Shown: positions 56,037 through 64,000 of the stretch, piece by piece
How positions within the stretch are numbered: position 1 is the stretch's first letter
Layout: every line of letters starts with the position of its first letter
Origin: Sutcliffiella halmapala
GTDB lineage: Bacteria > Bacillota > Bacilli > Bacillales > Bacillaceae_I
Length of the DNA stretch: 64,000 bases
Direction of reading: 5' to 3'
NCBI RefSeq assembly: GCF_002019665.1
Contig: NZ_KV917375.1
Coordinates: 628,001 to 692,000, forward strand
The notes under the pieces: generated by a model
Seen by the model: the letters and a program-made list of their open reading frames with translations, nothing else
What the model was told of the DNA's origin: nothing
Database searches by the model: none
Program-made: the position numbers and the translations under genes

Positions 56037-56062
56037 AGAGCTCCTGCGGAAATGTGGGAGTT
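56037..56062 (+). terminator. Terminator of cccB
   Basis: AGAGCTCC and GGAGTTCT pair (one wobble) around a 12-base loop, followed by a T-rich run. Confidence 0.55.
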
Positions 56063-56146
56063 CTTTTATTTTTCTTCCTAAAACGAATAATTATCAACTC
56101 CAAATTCAGTGTCAAAACTCCTAAGCGAAATCTCCTCATTTCACAA

Positions 56147-56164
56147 TAACTTTTTAAAAAGTTA
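56147..56164. repeat. Perfect 18-bp palindrome upstream of ftsEX
   Basis: TAACTTTTTAAAAAGTTA has full two-fold symmetry. It lies in the 490-bp cccB-ftsE gap, about 185 bp upstream of the likely ftsE promoter. Confidence 0.4.
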
Positions 56165-56348
56165 ATTTGTATAAAAGCTTTTAAAAGTCTCTCTTTTCAT
56201 CTAGCCTTAATTCCTTTATCGAACTTATTTTTTTCGACAAACGTAGGAAAGGAATCTATTAAAAGGTAATAAATTACTACATTACCAACTGTATCTTCCA
56301 ATTGAAAAGAAACTGTAATAATTAAAACTCTAATTTTGTCGAAATAGA

Positions 56349-56357
56349 TGGTATAAT
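56349..56357 (+). promoter_or_regulatory. Extended -10 promoter candidate for ftsEX
   Basis: TGGTATAAT is a perfect extended -10 element; no good -35 hexamer lies 17 bp upstream. It leaves a leader of about 155 bases before ftsE. Confidence 0.45.
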
Positions 56358-56520
56358 GAAAAAGTGAATTTATGCGGAAATTTATGATAAATATACATAT
56401 TTAATGGTGGAAGTAAGTTTCCCCTCGTATTGGAGTTATATTTATTTAAATTTCTTCCTTGCCAATATTCGAATAATGGGAAGGCACTTTATTCAAATAT
56501 TCTAACCCGCAGGTGATTAA

Positions 56521-57207
56521 ATGATAGAAATGCAAGACGTCTATAAAAAATATCCTAACGGTGTTCAAGCCGTTGATGGAATAAATATAAATATTAAAAC
56601 AGGTGAATTCGTATATGTAGTAGGACCTAGTGGTGCTGGTAAATCAACGTTTATTAAAATGATGTACCGTGAAGAAAAACCAACAAGCGGTTCGATTATT
56701 ATAGATGGTATAAATTTATCGAAGTTAAAAGAAAGCAAGGTTCCAATTTTAAGAAGAAACATCGGAGTCGTTTTCCAAGACTTTAAGCTTCTCCCGCAAC
56801 TAACGGTGTATGAGAATGTAGCATTTGCCTTAGAAGTAATTGAAGAAAATCCTAAAAATATCAAAAAGAGAGTCATGGAAGTTTTAGATTTAGTAAAACT
56901 TAAACATAAAGCAAGACATCTTCCTAATGAACTTTCTGGGGGAGAGCAACAGCGAATCTCGATCGCACGTTCCATTGTTAACAACCCGAAAGTAATGATC
57001 GCTGATGAGCCAACAGGGAATCTCGACCCAGATACATCTTGGGAGATTATGAGTATTTTCGAAGCGATTAATGAAAAAGGTACAACTATCTTGATGGCGA
57101 CGCATAACCGTGAAATTGTAAATACGATTAAAAAGAGAGTAATTGCAATTGAGCATGGAAAGATTGTGCGAGACCAAGCAGAGGGGGATTATGGATATGA
57201 AGCCTAG
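56521..57207 (+). CDS. ftsE: Cell-division ABC transporter ATPase FtsE
   Basis: 228 residues. Walker A GPSGAGKSTFIKMM, Q-loop VVFQDFKLLPQ, signature LSGGEQQRISIARS, Walker B VMIADEPTGNLD. With FtsX it forms a complex that transmits ATP hydrolysis to a peptidoglycan hydrolase outside. CAGGTGAT precedes the ATG. Overlaps ftsX. Confidence 0.96.
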   Translation: MIEMQDVYKKYPNGVQAVDGININIKTGEFVYVVGPSGAGKSTFIKMMYREEKPTSGSIIIDGINLSKLKESKVPILRRNIGVVFQDFKLLPQLTVYENVAFALEVIEENPKNIKKRVMEVLDLVKLKHKARHLPNELSGGEQQRISIARSIVNNPKVMIADEPTGNLDPDTSWEIMSIFEAINEKGTTILMATHNREIVNTIKKRVIAIEHGKIVRDQAEGDYGYEA

Positions 57208-58090
57208 AACTCTTTTGCGCCATTTTAGAGAAAGTTTTAAAAGCTTAGCACGAAACGGTTGGATGACCTTTGCATCTGTTAGTGCAGTTACCGTAACATT
57301 ATTGTTAGTTGGTGTATTCCTTGTCCTGATGATGAACCTCAACAACGTGGCATCAGAAATTGAAAATGATGTCGAAATACGTGTTCATATAGATTTGACA
57401 GCGACAGAAGAAGATCAAGCTGTTCTTAGAAAAGAGATTGAAGGCATTCCAGAAGTGCAAACGATTGACTTCTCCTCTAAAGACGCAGAATTAAAAGGTT
57501 TAGTAGATAGCTTTGGTGAGGATGGCGGTGCATTTGAGCTGTTTGAACAAAACAATCCACTTTATGATGTGTTTATTGTAAAAACAGCGAATCCAACTGA
57601 CACGATTAAAACGGCTAAAGCAATAGAAGAGCTAGGGAATGCACATAAGGTAATTTATGGTGCAGAATTAGTAGAGAGATTATTTAAAGTGTTTGAGATT
57701 GCTAGAAACGTCGGACTTGCTTTAATACTTGGTTTAGTCTTCACAGCAATGTTCCTTATTTCAAATACCATTAAAATCACTATTTTTGCCAGAAGAAAAG
57801 AAATTGAAATTATGAAGTTAGTTGGGGCAACAAACGGATTTGTCCGTTGGCCATTTTTCTTAGAAGGACTTTGGTTAGGCGTGTTAGGTTCACTCGTGCC
57901 TATCGGAATAATTCTAACGTCCTACTATTATCTAATAGATTTAGTACAACCGAGGATTCAAGGAACTTTTTATGAATTACTTCCTTTCTATCCATTTGCT
58001 TTCCAGGTTATTGGAATATTGATATCAATTGGTGCTTTCATTGGAATGTGGGGAAGCATGATGTCTGTTCGTAAGTTCTTACGAGTTTAA
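57197..58090 (+). CDS. ftsX: Cell-division ABC transporter permease FtsX
   Basis: 297 residues from the ATG at 57197 (MKPRTLLRHFRESFKSLARN), nine bases after GAGGGGG; the ATG at 57191 is too close. Four membrane segments with a large extracellular loop after the first (about 45-170), then a FtsX permease part (RKEIEIMKLVGATNGFVRWP). Overlaps ftsE by 11 bp. The extracellular loop is the contact for the hydrolase partner, probably encoded next. Confidence 0.95.
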   Translation: MKPRTLLRHFRESFKSLARNGWMTFASVSAVTVTLLLVGVFLVLMMNLNNVASEIENDVEIRVHIDLTATEEDQAVLRKEIEGIPEVQTIDFSSKDAELKGLVDSFGEDGGAFELFEQNNPLYDVFIVKTANPTDTIKTAKAIEELGNAHKVIYGAELVERLFKVFEIARNVGLALILGLVFTAMFLISNTIKITIFARRKEIEIMKLVGATNGFVRWPFFLEGLWLGVLGSLVPIGIILTSYYYLIDLVQPRIQGTFYELLPFYPFAFQVIGILISIGAFIGMWGSMMSVRKFLRV

Positions 58091-58193
58091 TAGAGTACGA
58101 TATATATAATATCTACCCAAAAAAATGAAAAATATGATAGGGATAAACAGAAAAGTCCCTATCTGTACATAAGAATTTAGGGGGAAACAGGGA

Positions 58194-59519
58194 ATGAGAA
58201 GAAAGATTGGTACAGTTGCTATTGCTGCGGTTATAGGATTTTCAGGATTTTTCTCTACTAGTTTTTCAGACACAGCTTCCGCAAATTTGCAGGAAAAACT
58301 AAATGAGGTTCAAAATGAAAAATCTTCAAATGAATCAACAAGAAATGAGAAAAAAAATGAAGTGAATAATCTGCAAGCTGAACAAAATAGATTAGCTGCA
58401 GAAGTAAAGCAATTAGACTTAGCAGTAGCAGAAACGAAAGCGAAAATCAGCGCTAAAAAAGAAGAAATTGATGGAACAAGACAAGATATCACTAAGCTAC
58501 AAGAAGAAATAGTGGTATTAAAAGAACGTATTGAAAAAAGAAATGAGCTTCTAAAAGATCGCGCTCGCTCTTTCCAACAAGGTGGAGGAGCTGTTAACTA
58601 CCTAGATGTATTGCTAGGAGCACAAAGCTTTGGAGATTTCATAGACCGTGTTGGTGCGGTTGCTACGATTGTACAAGCAGACCGTGATATTTTACAAGCT
58701 CATCAAGATGACTTACAGCTGTTAGAAGAAAAAGAATTAGAGCTACGTGAAAAACTAGCTTCTCTTGAGCAACAGCTTACAGATTTAGAAGGAATGGAAG
58801 TCAAATTAAAGCAACAAATTGCTGAAAAAGATAAACTAATGGCAGAATTAAAGAAAAAAGAGTCTGAAACAATGCATGAAATTCATGAGCTTGAGAATGA
58901 AGCTACAGTATTAGCAGCTCAAGAACAAGCAATAAAAGCGGAGATTAAGGCCGCAGAAGAACGAAAGAAACGTGAAGAAGAGGAACGTCGTCAACGTGAG
59001 GAAGACGAGCGTCGTAGAGCAGCAGAAGCTAAAGCTGCAGCAGAGGCTGCAAAAGCCGCAGGAAAGCCTGCCCCGCCAACTCATGTAACTTCACCTCCAC
59101 CACCAGTTTCATCTGGTAACTGGACACGCCCAGCTACTGGAAGTGTAACATCTGGATTCGGAACTCGTTGGGGTTCTAACCACTTTGGTATTGATATTGG
59201 TAAAAATGGCAGAACAGGAGATGTTCCTGTTGTAGCCGCTGCTAGTGGAACGGTGTTTCAATCTTTCTATTCTAGCTCTTATGGAAACGTAGTGTTTATC
59301 ACTCACTATATGGATGGACAAACATGGACTACTGTTTATGCTCATTTAGAGAGAGCTGGAGTTCCAGCTGGTACTTCAGTATCGAAAGGGCAACAAATTG
59401 GAATCATGGGTAACACTGGGTTTTCTACTGGACCACATTTACACTTTGAACTACACAGAGGTTCTTGGAACGGTTCTAAATCAAACGCTGTGAATCCAGC
59501 TTCTTATATTAATTTCTAA
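58194..59519 (+). CDS. Coiled-coil M23 peptidoglycan endopeptidase
   Basis: 441 residues. Signal peptide (about 1-30, cleavage near ASA-N), a long coiled coil (about 32-285, rich in Lys, Glu and Ala), a Pro-rich linker (PAPPTHVTSPPPPVS) and a C-terminal LytM/M23 domain (about 310-441). The zinc ligands are present: NHFGIDIG (His and Asp) and HLHFELH. An active site is therefore intact, unlike EnvC of Gram-negatives, which has lost its zinc ligands. The plan, coiled coil plus hydrolase, next to ftsEX mirrors the FtsEX-CwlO pair of B. subtilis, where the catalytic domain is NlpC/P60. Most likely the FtsEX-controlled hydrolase. Confidence 0.92.
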   Translation: MRRKIGTVAIAAVIGFSGFFSTSFSDTASANLQEKLNEVQNEKSSNESTRNEKKNEVNNLQAEQNRLAAEVKQLDLAVAETKAKISAKKEEIDGTRQDITKLQEEIVVLKERIEKRNELLKDRARSFQQGGGAVNYLDVLLGAQSFGDFIDRVGAVATIVQADRDILQAHQDDLQLLEEKELELREKLASLEQQLTDLEGMEVKLKQQIAEKDKLMAELKKKESETMHEIHELENEATVLAAQEQAIKAEIKAAEERKKREEEERRQREEDERRRAAEAKAAAEAAKAAGKPAPPTHVTSPPPPVSSGNWTRPATGSVTSGFGTRWGSNHFGIDIGKNGRTGDVPVVAAASGTVFQSFYSSSYGNVVFITHYMDGQTWTTVYAHLERAGVPAGTSVSKGQQIGIMGNTGFSTGPHLHFELHRGSWNGSKSNAVNPASYINF

Positions 59520-59541
59520 AATAATAATGATGGGATATTAA

Positions 59542-59584
59542 TACACAACCTTTTCCGAGATATGTGAGGGGGTTGTGTTTTTTT
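59542..59584 (+). terminator. Terminator of the M23 gene
   Basis: Arms ACACAACC and GGTTGTGT with a 20-base loop and a strong T-run. Confidence 0.65.
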
Positions 59585-59817
59585 GCTTTTTGGTTTTATA
59601 CGATATGGTGCTATTTAGGGGAGGTTTTGTTTTTCCTAGTGCCCAATTTTATTGAATCGAAAAACTAGGGAACGAAAGGAGCCCTCGATTTCCGCCCCTC
59701 CCAAATCCACAACAATATAAACCCCATCCCATCAAACACCCACTCTCCCCCAGAAAAGAACAATTACATCAAATAACAAACTCCTGCTCATACTAACGAT
59801 GGGAGGAAGAGTGACAT

Positions 59818-60777
59818 ATGATAAAAATTTTGTTAGCTAGTCTATTATTATTGGCTCCTCAATCTGTCGAGTCGCCTGACAATTACTTAACGATAACTCA
59901 ACATGGGCAGAAGATTATCACGATGAACCGTGAGGATTTCATGATGCCACTTCCAGGGACACCGTTGATTAATGAGGAAAAATATGAGCAATTTATTGAA
60001 ACAATAGATACAAAAGTGTACCAGGAACCTCAAAATGCGATGATAAATGATTTAGGAGGAATCGCTAAAGAACAAGTAGGTTACAGATTAGATAGACAGT
60101 TGTTTAGGGAATATTTTTATAAGTATTTTTTTAGTAATGGACCTTCAGAGGTGGAAGCACCACTGATGGAAATATATCCAAAGGTTGATAGTGAGCTGCT
60201 TTCTCAAATTCGCGTACAACAAATCGGGCAATATGCCACTTATTTTAATTCTTATAATAAAAGTCGTTCTCATAATATTTTTCTTGCTGCTCAAGCAGTA
60301 GATAATCATGTTGTTTTCCCAAATGAGACATTTTCGTTCAACAAAGTTGTTGGCAAAAGGACGACAGAAAGGGGTTATCTGCGGGCTCCAATTATTGTAA
60401 GTGGGGAATTAGCGGAAGGTGTCGGCGGAGGGATTTGTCAGGTGTCATCCACATTGTTTAATGCTGTGGATCGTGCAGGGCTGAAAATTGTTGAGCGCTA
60501 CTCCCATAGTAGGAAGGTTCCATATGTACCACCAAGACGGGATGCTACGGTAAGCTGGTATGGACCTGACTTTCGTTTTCAAAACCAATACAATCAACCG
60601 ATTTTGATTCGTGCCAAACGATATGGTGGCATGATGGTAGTGAAACTTTATTCCTCTGATGTCATCAATTATGAGCCAAAGGTAGTTCCTAATGCCCCAT
60701 CGGAGTTACCAAAAGAAATTCATATAGAGCACGAAATACATCGTTCACTAAGAATTGAACCATCATTTTTAAAGTAG
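59818..60777 (+). CDS. VanW-family protein
   Basis: 319 residues. A hydrophobic N-terminus (MIKILLASLLLLAPQSV) suggests export. The C-terminal half holds the VanW motif run: VFPNETFSFNKVVGKRTTER, ELAEGVGGGICQVSSTLFNA, ERYSHSRKVPYVPPRRDATV. The family, named for a gene of vancomycin-resistance clusters, has no settled function and does not by itself confer resistance. GGGAGGAAG precedes the ATG. A strong terminator follows. The 298-bp gap before it holds only the M23 terminator. Confidence 0.85.
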   Translation: MIKILLASLLLLAPQSVESPDNYLTITQHGQKIITMNREDFMMPLPGTPLINEEKYEQFIETIDTKVYQEPQNAMINDLGGIAKEQVGYRLDRQLFREYFYKYFFSNGPSEVEAPLMEIYPKVDSELLSQIRVQQIGQYATYFNSYNKSRSHNIFLAAQAVDNHVVFPNETFSFNKVVGKRTTERGYLRAPIIVSGELAEGVGGGICQVSSTLFNAVDRAGLKIVERYSHSRKVPYVPPRRDATVSWYGPDFRFQNQYNQPILIRAKRYGGMMVVKLYSSDVINYEPKVVPNAPSELPKEIHIEHEIHRSLRIEPSFLK

Positions 60778-60862
60778 CTTGGATGGACTAAAGTATTTAT
60801 GTATATTCTTTGATAAAAAATGCACATAAAAAGTACAAGCATCACATATACTGTAACTAAAC

Positions 60863-60897
60863 AAAAGGCATTACACTTTCAAAGTGTAATGCCTTTT
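60863..60897. terminator. Terminator after the VanW-family gene
   Basis: Fully complementary arms: AAAAGGCATTACACTTT (60863-60879) and AAAGTGTAATGCCTTTT (60881-60897). T-runs on both strands. Confidence 0.85.
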
Positions 60898-60965
60898 ACT
60901 GCAACGTAGCTTACCTTATAGGCGAATGACTACTTCATAACAGTCGACTTACATAAGTGTTTTTA

Positions 60966-60994
60966 TTTCCAACCATGCATGGCTGTGATACAAT
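60966..60994 (+). promoter_or_regulatory. Extended -10 promoter candidate for ctpB
   Basis: TTTCCA at 60966-60971, a 17-bp spacer and TACAAT at 60989-60994 preceded by an extended TGA. About 54 bp before the ctpB start codon. Confidence 0.4.
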
Positions 60995-61047
60995 TGCGTC
61001 ATATATTATTCGTTCGGTATAGGGTAGATGGATGAGGAGGAGCTTTC

Positions 61048-62526
61048 ATGAATCGCAAAGTCGTCACATTATTAATGATAGTCTCAATTTTAGTTGGTGC
61101 AGGGGGCATGTATGCGGGAATACAATGGTTCGGTTCTAGTCAGGCTGCCGCTGTTCCTTCTCAGCAAACGGAAAATGGTGCTATCAAACAACAAGAAACA
61201 CCGAAAGAAAGCGCAAAAGATATTCAAGCACATATGGACAAAATTCAACAAGCATATGAGTTAATCTCTTCTAGATATGTAGAAGAAATGGTATCAGACA
61301 AGCTAATTGAAGGTGCAATCCAAGGTATGGTCAATACATTGGAGGATCCTTATTCAGTTTATATGGATAAAGAAACGGCAGAGCAATTTAATCAATCTTT
61401 AGAGTCTTCATTTGAAGGAATTGGTGCAGAGGTTGGGATGCAAAATGGTAAGGTAACGATTGTTTCTCCTTTCCGTGGATCACCTGCAGAAAAAGCTGGT
61501 TTGCAACCAAACGATCAAATTTTAAAAGTGGATGAAGAAGATATTGAAGGACTTGATTTATATCAAGCAGTTTTGAAAATTCGCGGTGAAAAAGGCAGTG
61601 TCGTAAAGCTACAAATCCAAAGACCAGGGGTACAGGAGCCATTTATGGTAGATGTGACCCGCGACACAATTCCGATTGAAACGGTTTATTCAGAAACGTA
61701 TGATTTTGAAAATAAGAAAGTCGGATATATTCAAATTACATCTTTCTCACAAGATACCGGTGAGGACTTCAAGAAACAATTAGCAGAGCTTGAAGAACAG
61801 AACATTGAAGGTTTAGTAATAGATGTCCGTGGCAATCCTGGTGGACTATTAGAGCAGGTGCAAATGATTTCTTCAGAATTAATTACGAAAGAAAAGCCAT
61901 ATGTTCAAATTGAAGAGCGTAATGGGGAAAAACAACGTTTCTTCTCTTCTATATCGGAGAAAAAACCTTATCCAATCATCACATTGATTGACAAGGGGAG
62001 TGCATCTGCCTCAGAAATTTTGGCAGGAGCATTAAAAGAGGCAGGAAATTATGAAGTTGTCGGGGATGCGTCGTTCGGTAAAGGTACCGTGCAACAGGCA
62101 GTTCCGATGGGTGACGGTAGTAACTTGAAGCTTACCTTGTATAAATGGTTAACTCCTGATGGAAATTGGATTCATGAAAAAGGAGTAGAACCTACGATTC
62201 CAGTGAAACAACCAGATTTCTTCTATGCCAATCCAATTAACCTAGAGGAAAATGAACAGCTCGCTTTTGACACGAATAGTGAAAAAGTAAAAAATGTTCA
62301 GCTTATGCTAAAAGGATTAGGCTTTGATCCTGGTCGTGAGGATGGCTACTATAGTAAGGAAACAGAAAATGCCGTGAAGTCTTTCCAAGCAGATAATGAT
62401 TTATCTGCTACAGGTAAAATTGATGGATCCACTGCAGAACTTATCCAAAGCAAGCTACTTGAGGCAGTACGCTCAGAAAAGAACGACGTACAACTTCAAG
62501 AAGCATTGAAAAACCTATTTAAATAA
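61048..62526 (+). CDS. ctpB: Carboxy-terminal processing protease CtpB (S41)
   Basis: 492 residues. N-terminal signal/anchor (about 7-25), tail-specific-protease cap, a PDZ domain (about 118-205, FRGSPAEKAGLQPNDQILKV), the S41 core with catalytic Ser320 in KGSASASEILAG and Lys345 in FGKGTVQ, and a C-terminal peptidoglycan-binding repeat (VQLMLKGLGFDPGREDGYYS). In B. subtilis CtpB cleaves SpoIVFA to trigger sigma-K activation in sporulation. GAGGAG precedes the ATG. Confidence 0.95.
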   Translation: MNRKVVTLLMIVSILVGAGGMYAGIQWFGSSQAAAVPSQQTENGAIKQQETPKESAKDIQAHMDKIQQAYELISSRYVEEMVSDKLIEGAIQGMVNTLEDPYSVYMDKETAEQFNQSLESSFEGIGAEVGMQNGKVTIVSPFRGSPAEKAGLQPNDQILKVDEEDIEGLDLYQAVLKIRGEKGSVVKLQIQRPGVQEPFMVDVTRDTIPIETVYSETYDFENKKVGYIQITSFSQDTGEDFKKQLAELEEQNIEGLVIDVRGNPGGLLEQVQMISSELITKEKPYVQIEERNGEKQRFFSSISEKKPYPIITLIDKGSASASEILAGALKEAGNYEVVGDASFGKGTVQQAVPMGDGSNLKLTLYKWLTPDGNWIHEKGVEPTIPVKQPDFFYANPINLEENEQLAFDTNSEKVKNVQLMLKGLGFDPGREDGYYSKETENAVKSFQADNDLSATGKIDGSTAELIQSKLLEAVRSEKNDVQLQEALKNLFK

Positions 62527-62533
62527 ATTTTTC

Positions 62534-62572
62534 GGGGTCGGCTTCTCATATGGTGAGGGTCGGCCCCTTTGT
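62534..62572 (+). terminator. Terminator of ctpB
   Basis: GGGGTCGGC and GTCGGCCCC pair with two wobbles around the loop TTCTCATATGGTGAGG, followed by TTT. Confidence 0.55.
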
Positions 62573-62619
62573 GTTAAAATAAAGGAAATATGTTTTATTA
62601 GATGATAGGCGGTGATTCG

Positions 62620-63813
62620 ATGATAGAATCATGGTTATTGGAGTTACTAAAGGGTGTAGGACGATTATTTATTCATCCCGTTTTTTATGTAACCTTAGCC
62701 CTTGCAGTAGTATTAGGATATTTTCGAGTAAAACGAGAACGGCATGATTTTCACATACGAATAGAGTACGGTCTTACAGAGTTTCAAAAAGCATGTAAGA
62801 CGCTTGTTTTAGGACTAGTATTGTCTTTTGTCACGGTAGGATTAGGACTTATTCTTCCGTTTGGTACGATATTTTTAATTAGTTTAGTGACTGTTTTCTT
62901 TGCACTATTTATCAAGCCGCGTTGGCTTTCGACAGGGTATATAGTTGGTTTTTCTCTCCTTCTAGCGGTGCTACTTCCAAAGTGGACAACAGGCATAGAG
63001 AGTGTAGATAGTTTATTTAGTAGCATTGGAGAGACTCATTTACCTTCTTTGGCAATATTAATGGGATTATTAATGATCGTGGAAGGGATACTTGTTTCTA
63101 AGCAAGCATCCATACAAACGTCTCCTCAGCTAGCAAAAAGCAAAAGAGGTTTACCGGTCGGATCCCATATAGCACAGCGGGTCTGGGTGCTGCCATTATT
63201 TTTATTTGTTCCAGGAGAAGGATTAAGCACTACTTTTGAATGGTGGCCTGTCCTCCAAATGGGAGAACAATCTTTATCCTTATGGCTCGTTCCCTTTGGA
63301 ATGGGATTTTATCAAAGAATCAAAGCAAGCCTACCAAGGGAAACAGTCGCCATTACTGGGCGCCAGCTTTCTGCATTAGGTGCATTGATTCTCTGCCTAG
63401 CAATCTCGAGTGTTTGGTGGGAAGTAATTGCGATTATCGCAGCTGTCATCGCCGTATTTGCAAGAGAATGGATCCACTACTTAGTTCGTGTTCATGATGA
63501 CAAGAATCAACCTATTTTCGTTCAACGTGATGAAGGTCTGATTATTTTAGGTGTTATTCCAGAAAGCCCAGCTGGAAAAATGAATCTTCTAATCGGAGAA
63601 ATCATTGTAAAAGTAAATGGCCAATCTGTCTCCACAGTAGAAGGCTTCTATGAGGCGCTTCAGCACAATCGTGCGTTCTGTAAACTCCAGGTGGTAGATG
63701 ATAATGGAGAAGCTCGTTTCGCACAATGCGCCATCTATGAAGGTGATCACCATGAATTAGGACTGTTATTCGTTCAGGACGGGAAGAAATGGAAGCGGAC
63801 GGTGGCGGGGTAA
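62620..63813 (+). CDS. minJ: PDZ-domain division topology protein MinJ
   Basis: 397 residues from the ATG at 62620 (MIESWLLELLKGVGRL), with the site AGGCGGTGAT upstream; an ATG at 62602 is not preceded by one. The length equals that of B. subtilis MinJ. Seven or so membrane segments in the first 290 residues and a C-terminal PDZ domain (about 310-390, LGVIPESPAGKMNLLIGEII). MinJ links DivIVA at the poles to MinD/MinC. It follows ctpB as in B. subtilis. Confidence 0.93.
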   Translation: MIESWLLELLKGVGRLFIHPVFYVTLALAVVLGYFRVKRERHDFHIRIEYGLTEFQKACKTLVLGLVLSFVTVGLGLILPFGTIFLISLVTVFFALFIKPRWLSTGYIVGFSLLLAVLLPKWTTGIESVDSLFSSIGETHLPSLAILMGLLMIVEGILVSKQASIQTSPQLAKSKRGLPVGSHIAQRVWVLPLFLFVPGEGLSTTFEWWPVLQMGEQSLSLWLVPFGMGFYQRIKASLPRETVAITGRQLSALGALILCLAISSVWWEVIAIIAAVIAVFAREWIHYLVRVHDDKNQPIFVQRDEGLIILGVIPESPAGKMNLLIGEIIVKVNGQSVSTVEGFYEALQHNRAFCKLQVVDDNGEARFAQCAIYEGDHHELGLLFVQDGKKWKRTVAG

Positions 63814-63874
63814 TCTTATGGTACAGATAGAAATGAAGTAAGACTTAAAAGGAAGCACTTTAATTACAACGAGC

Positions 63875-63906
63875 AGGCGTACTTATTATATAAGTGCGTC
63901 TTTTTG
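63875..63906 (+). terminator. Terminator of minJ
   Basis: AGGCGTACTTAT and ATAAGTGCGTCT pair with two wobbles around a 3-base loop, followed by five T residues. Nothing recognisable follows to the window end. Confidence 0.75.
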
Positions 63907-64000
63907 CTGTATCTAAGTAGAACCCGATTAGTCAGAACGCATTACCCTTCCTATTTTTCGTTACAAATGTAACTACTAGTCAAGGTTGTGCAGTGTCATA

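Overview
The window is chromosomal DNA of a low-GC, motile, Gram-positive bacterium of the Bacillaceae/Planococcaceae type. Gene order matches the Bacillus subtilis yvyE-degSU-comF-flgM-hag-fliDST-hpf-secA-prfB-cccB-ftsEX-ctpB-minJ region almost gene for gene. Sigma-D, sigma-B and sigma-A type promoters of Bacillus form can be read directly. The species cannot be told from the sequence alone. No tRNA, rRNA, CRISPR array, transposase or prophage gene was seen.

Region 1 (1-24.5 kb) is a cell-surface and polysaccharide region. It holds four secreted proteins with triple cell-wall-binding repeats of the CWB2 type: one cut by the left window edge, two subtilisin-like (S8) proteases, and one lytic-transglycosylase-like/SH3 protein. 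They are interspersed with genes for exported glycan synthesis: galU, two family-2 and two family-4 glycosyltransferases, a Wzy/O-antigen-ligase-like polymerase, a Wzx-like flippase, TagO and an LCP glycan ligase. The block ends in a minus-strand operon yvyE-LCP-GT4-tagO, divergent from degS. The likely logic is that the polymer made here, or a related one, is what the CWB2 proteins bind; this is inference.

Region 2 (24.5-36.7 kb) carries the DegS-DegU two-component system, a DegV fatty-acid-binding protein, the competence genes comFA and comFC (comFB is absent), and the late flagellar operon yvyF-flgM-flgN-flgK-flgL-yviE-fliW-csrA, then flagellin hag. Strong sigma-D promoters precede flgM and hag. 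The hag leader folds into a hairpin with GGA in its loop, the expected CsrA target, and fliW and csrA lie just upstream.

Region 3 (36.7-45.8 kb) is a flagellin-glycosylation island inserted between hag and flaG. It contains two Maf glycosyltransferases flanking an unknown 120-residue protein, then pseB, pseC, a cytidylyltransferase, pseG, pseH and pseI: a complete route from UDP-GlcNAc to CMP-pseudaminic acid.

Region 4 (46-64 kb) returns to conserved order: flaG-fliD-fliS-fliT and an unknown gene; hpf behind a textbook sigma-B promoter; secA; prfB with its programmed +1 frameshift; a YitT-family membrane protein; cccB; ftsE-ftsX followed by an M23 peptidoglycan hydrolase; a VanW-family protein; ctpB; and minJ.

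Intergenic gaps hold several families of dispersed inverted repeats, a six-unit 21-bp tandem repeat next to a perfect 19-bp hairpin, and an 850-bp gene-free stretch bounded by related inverted ends.
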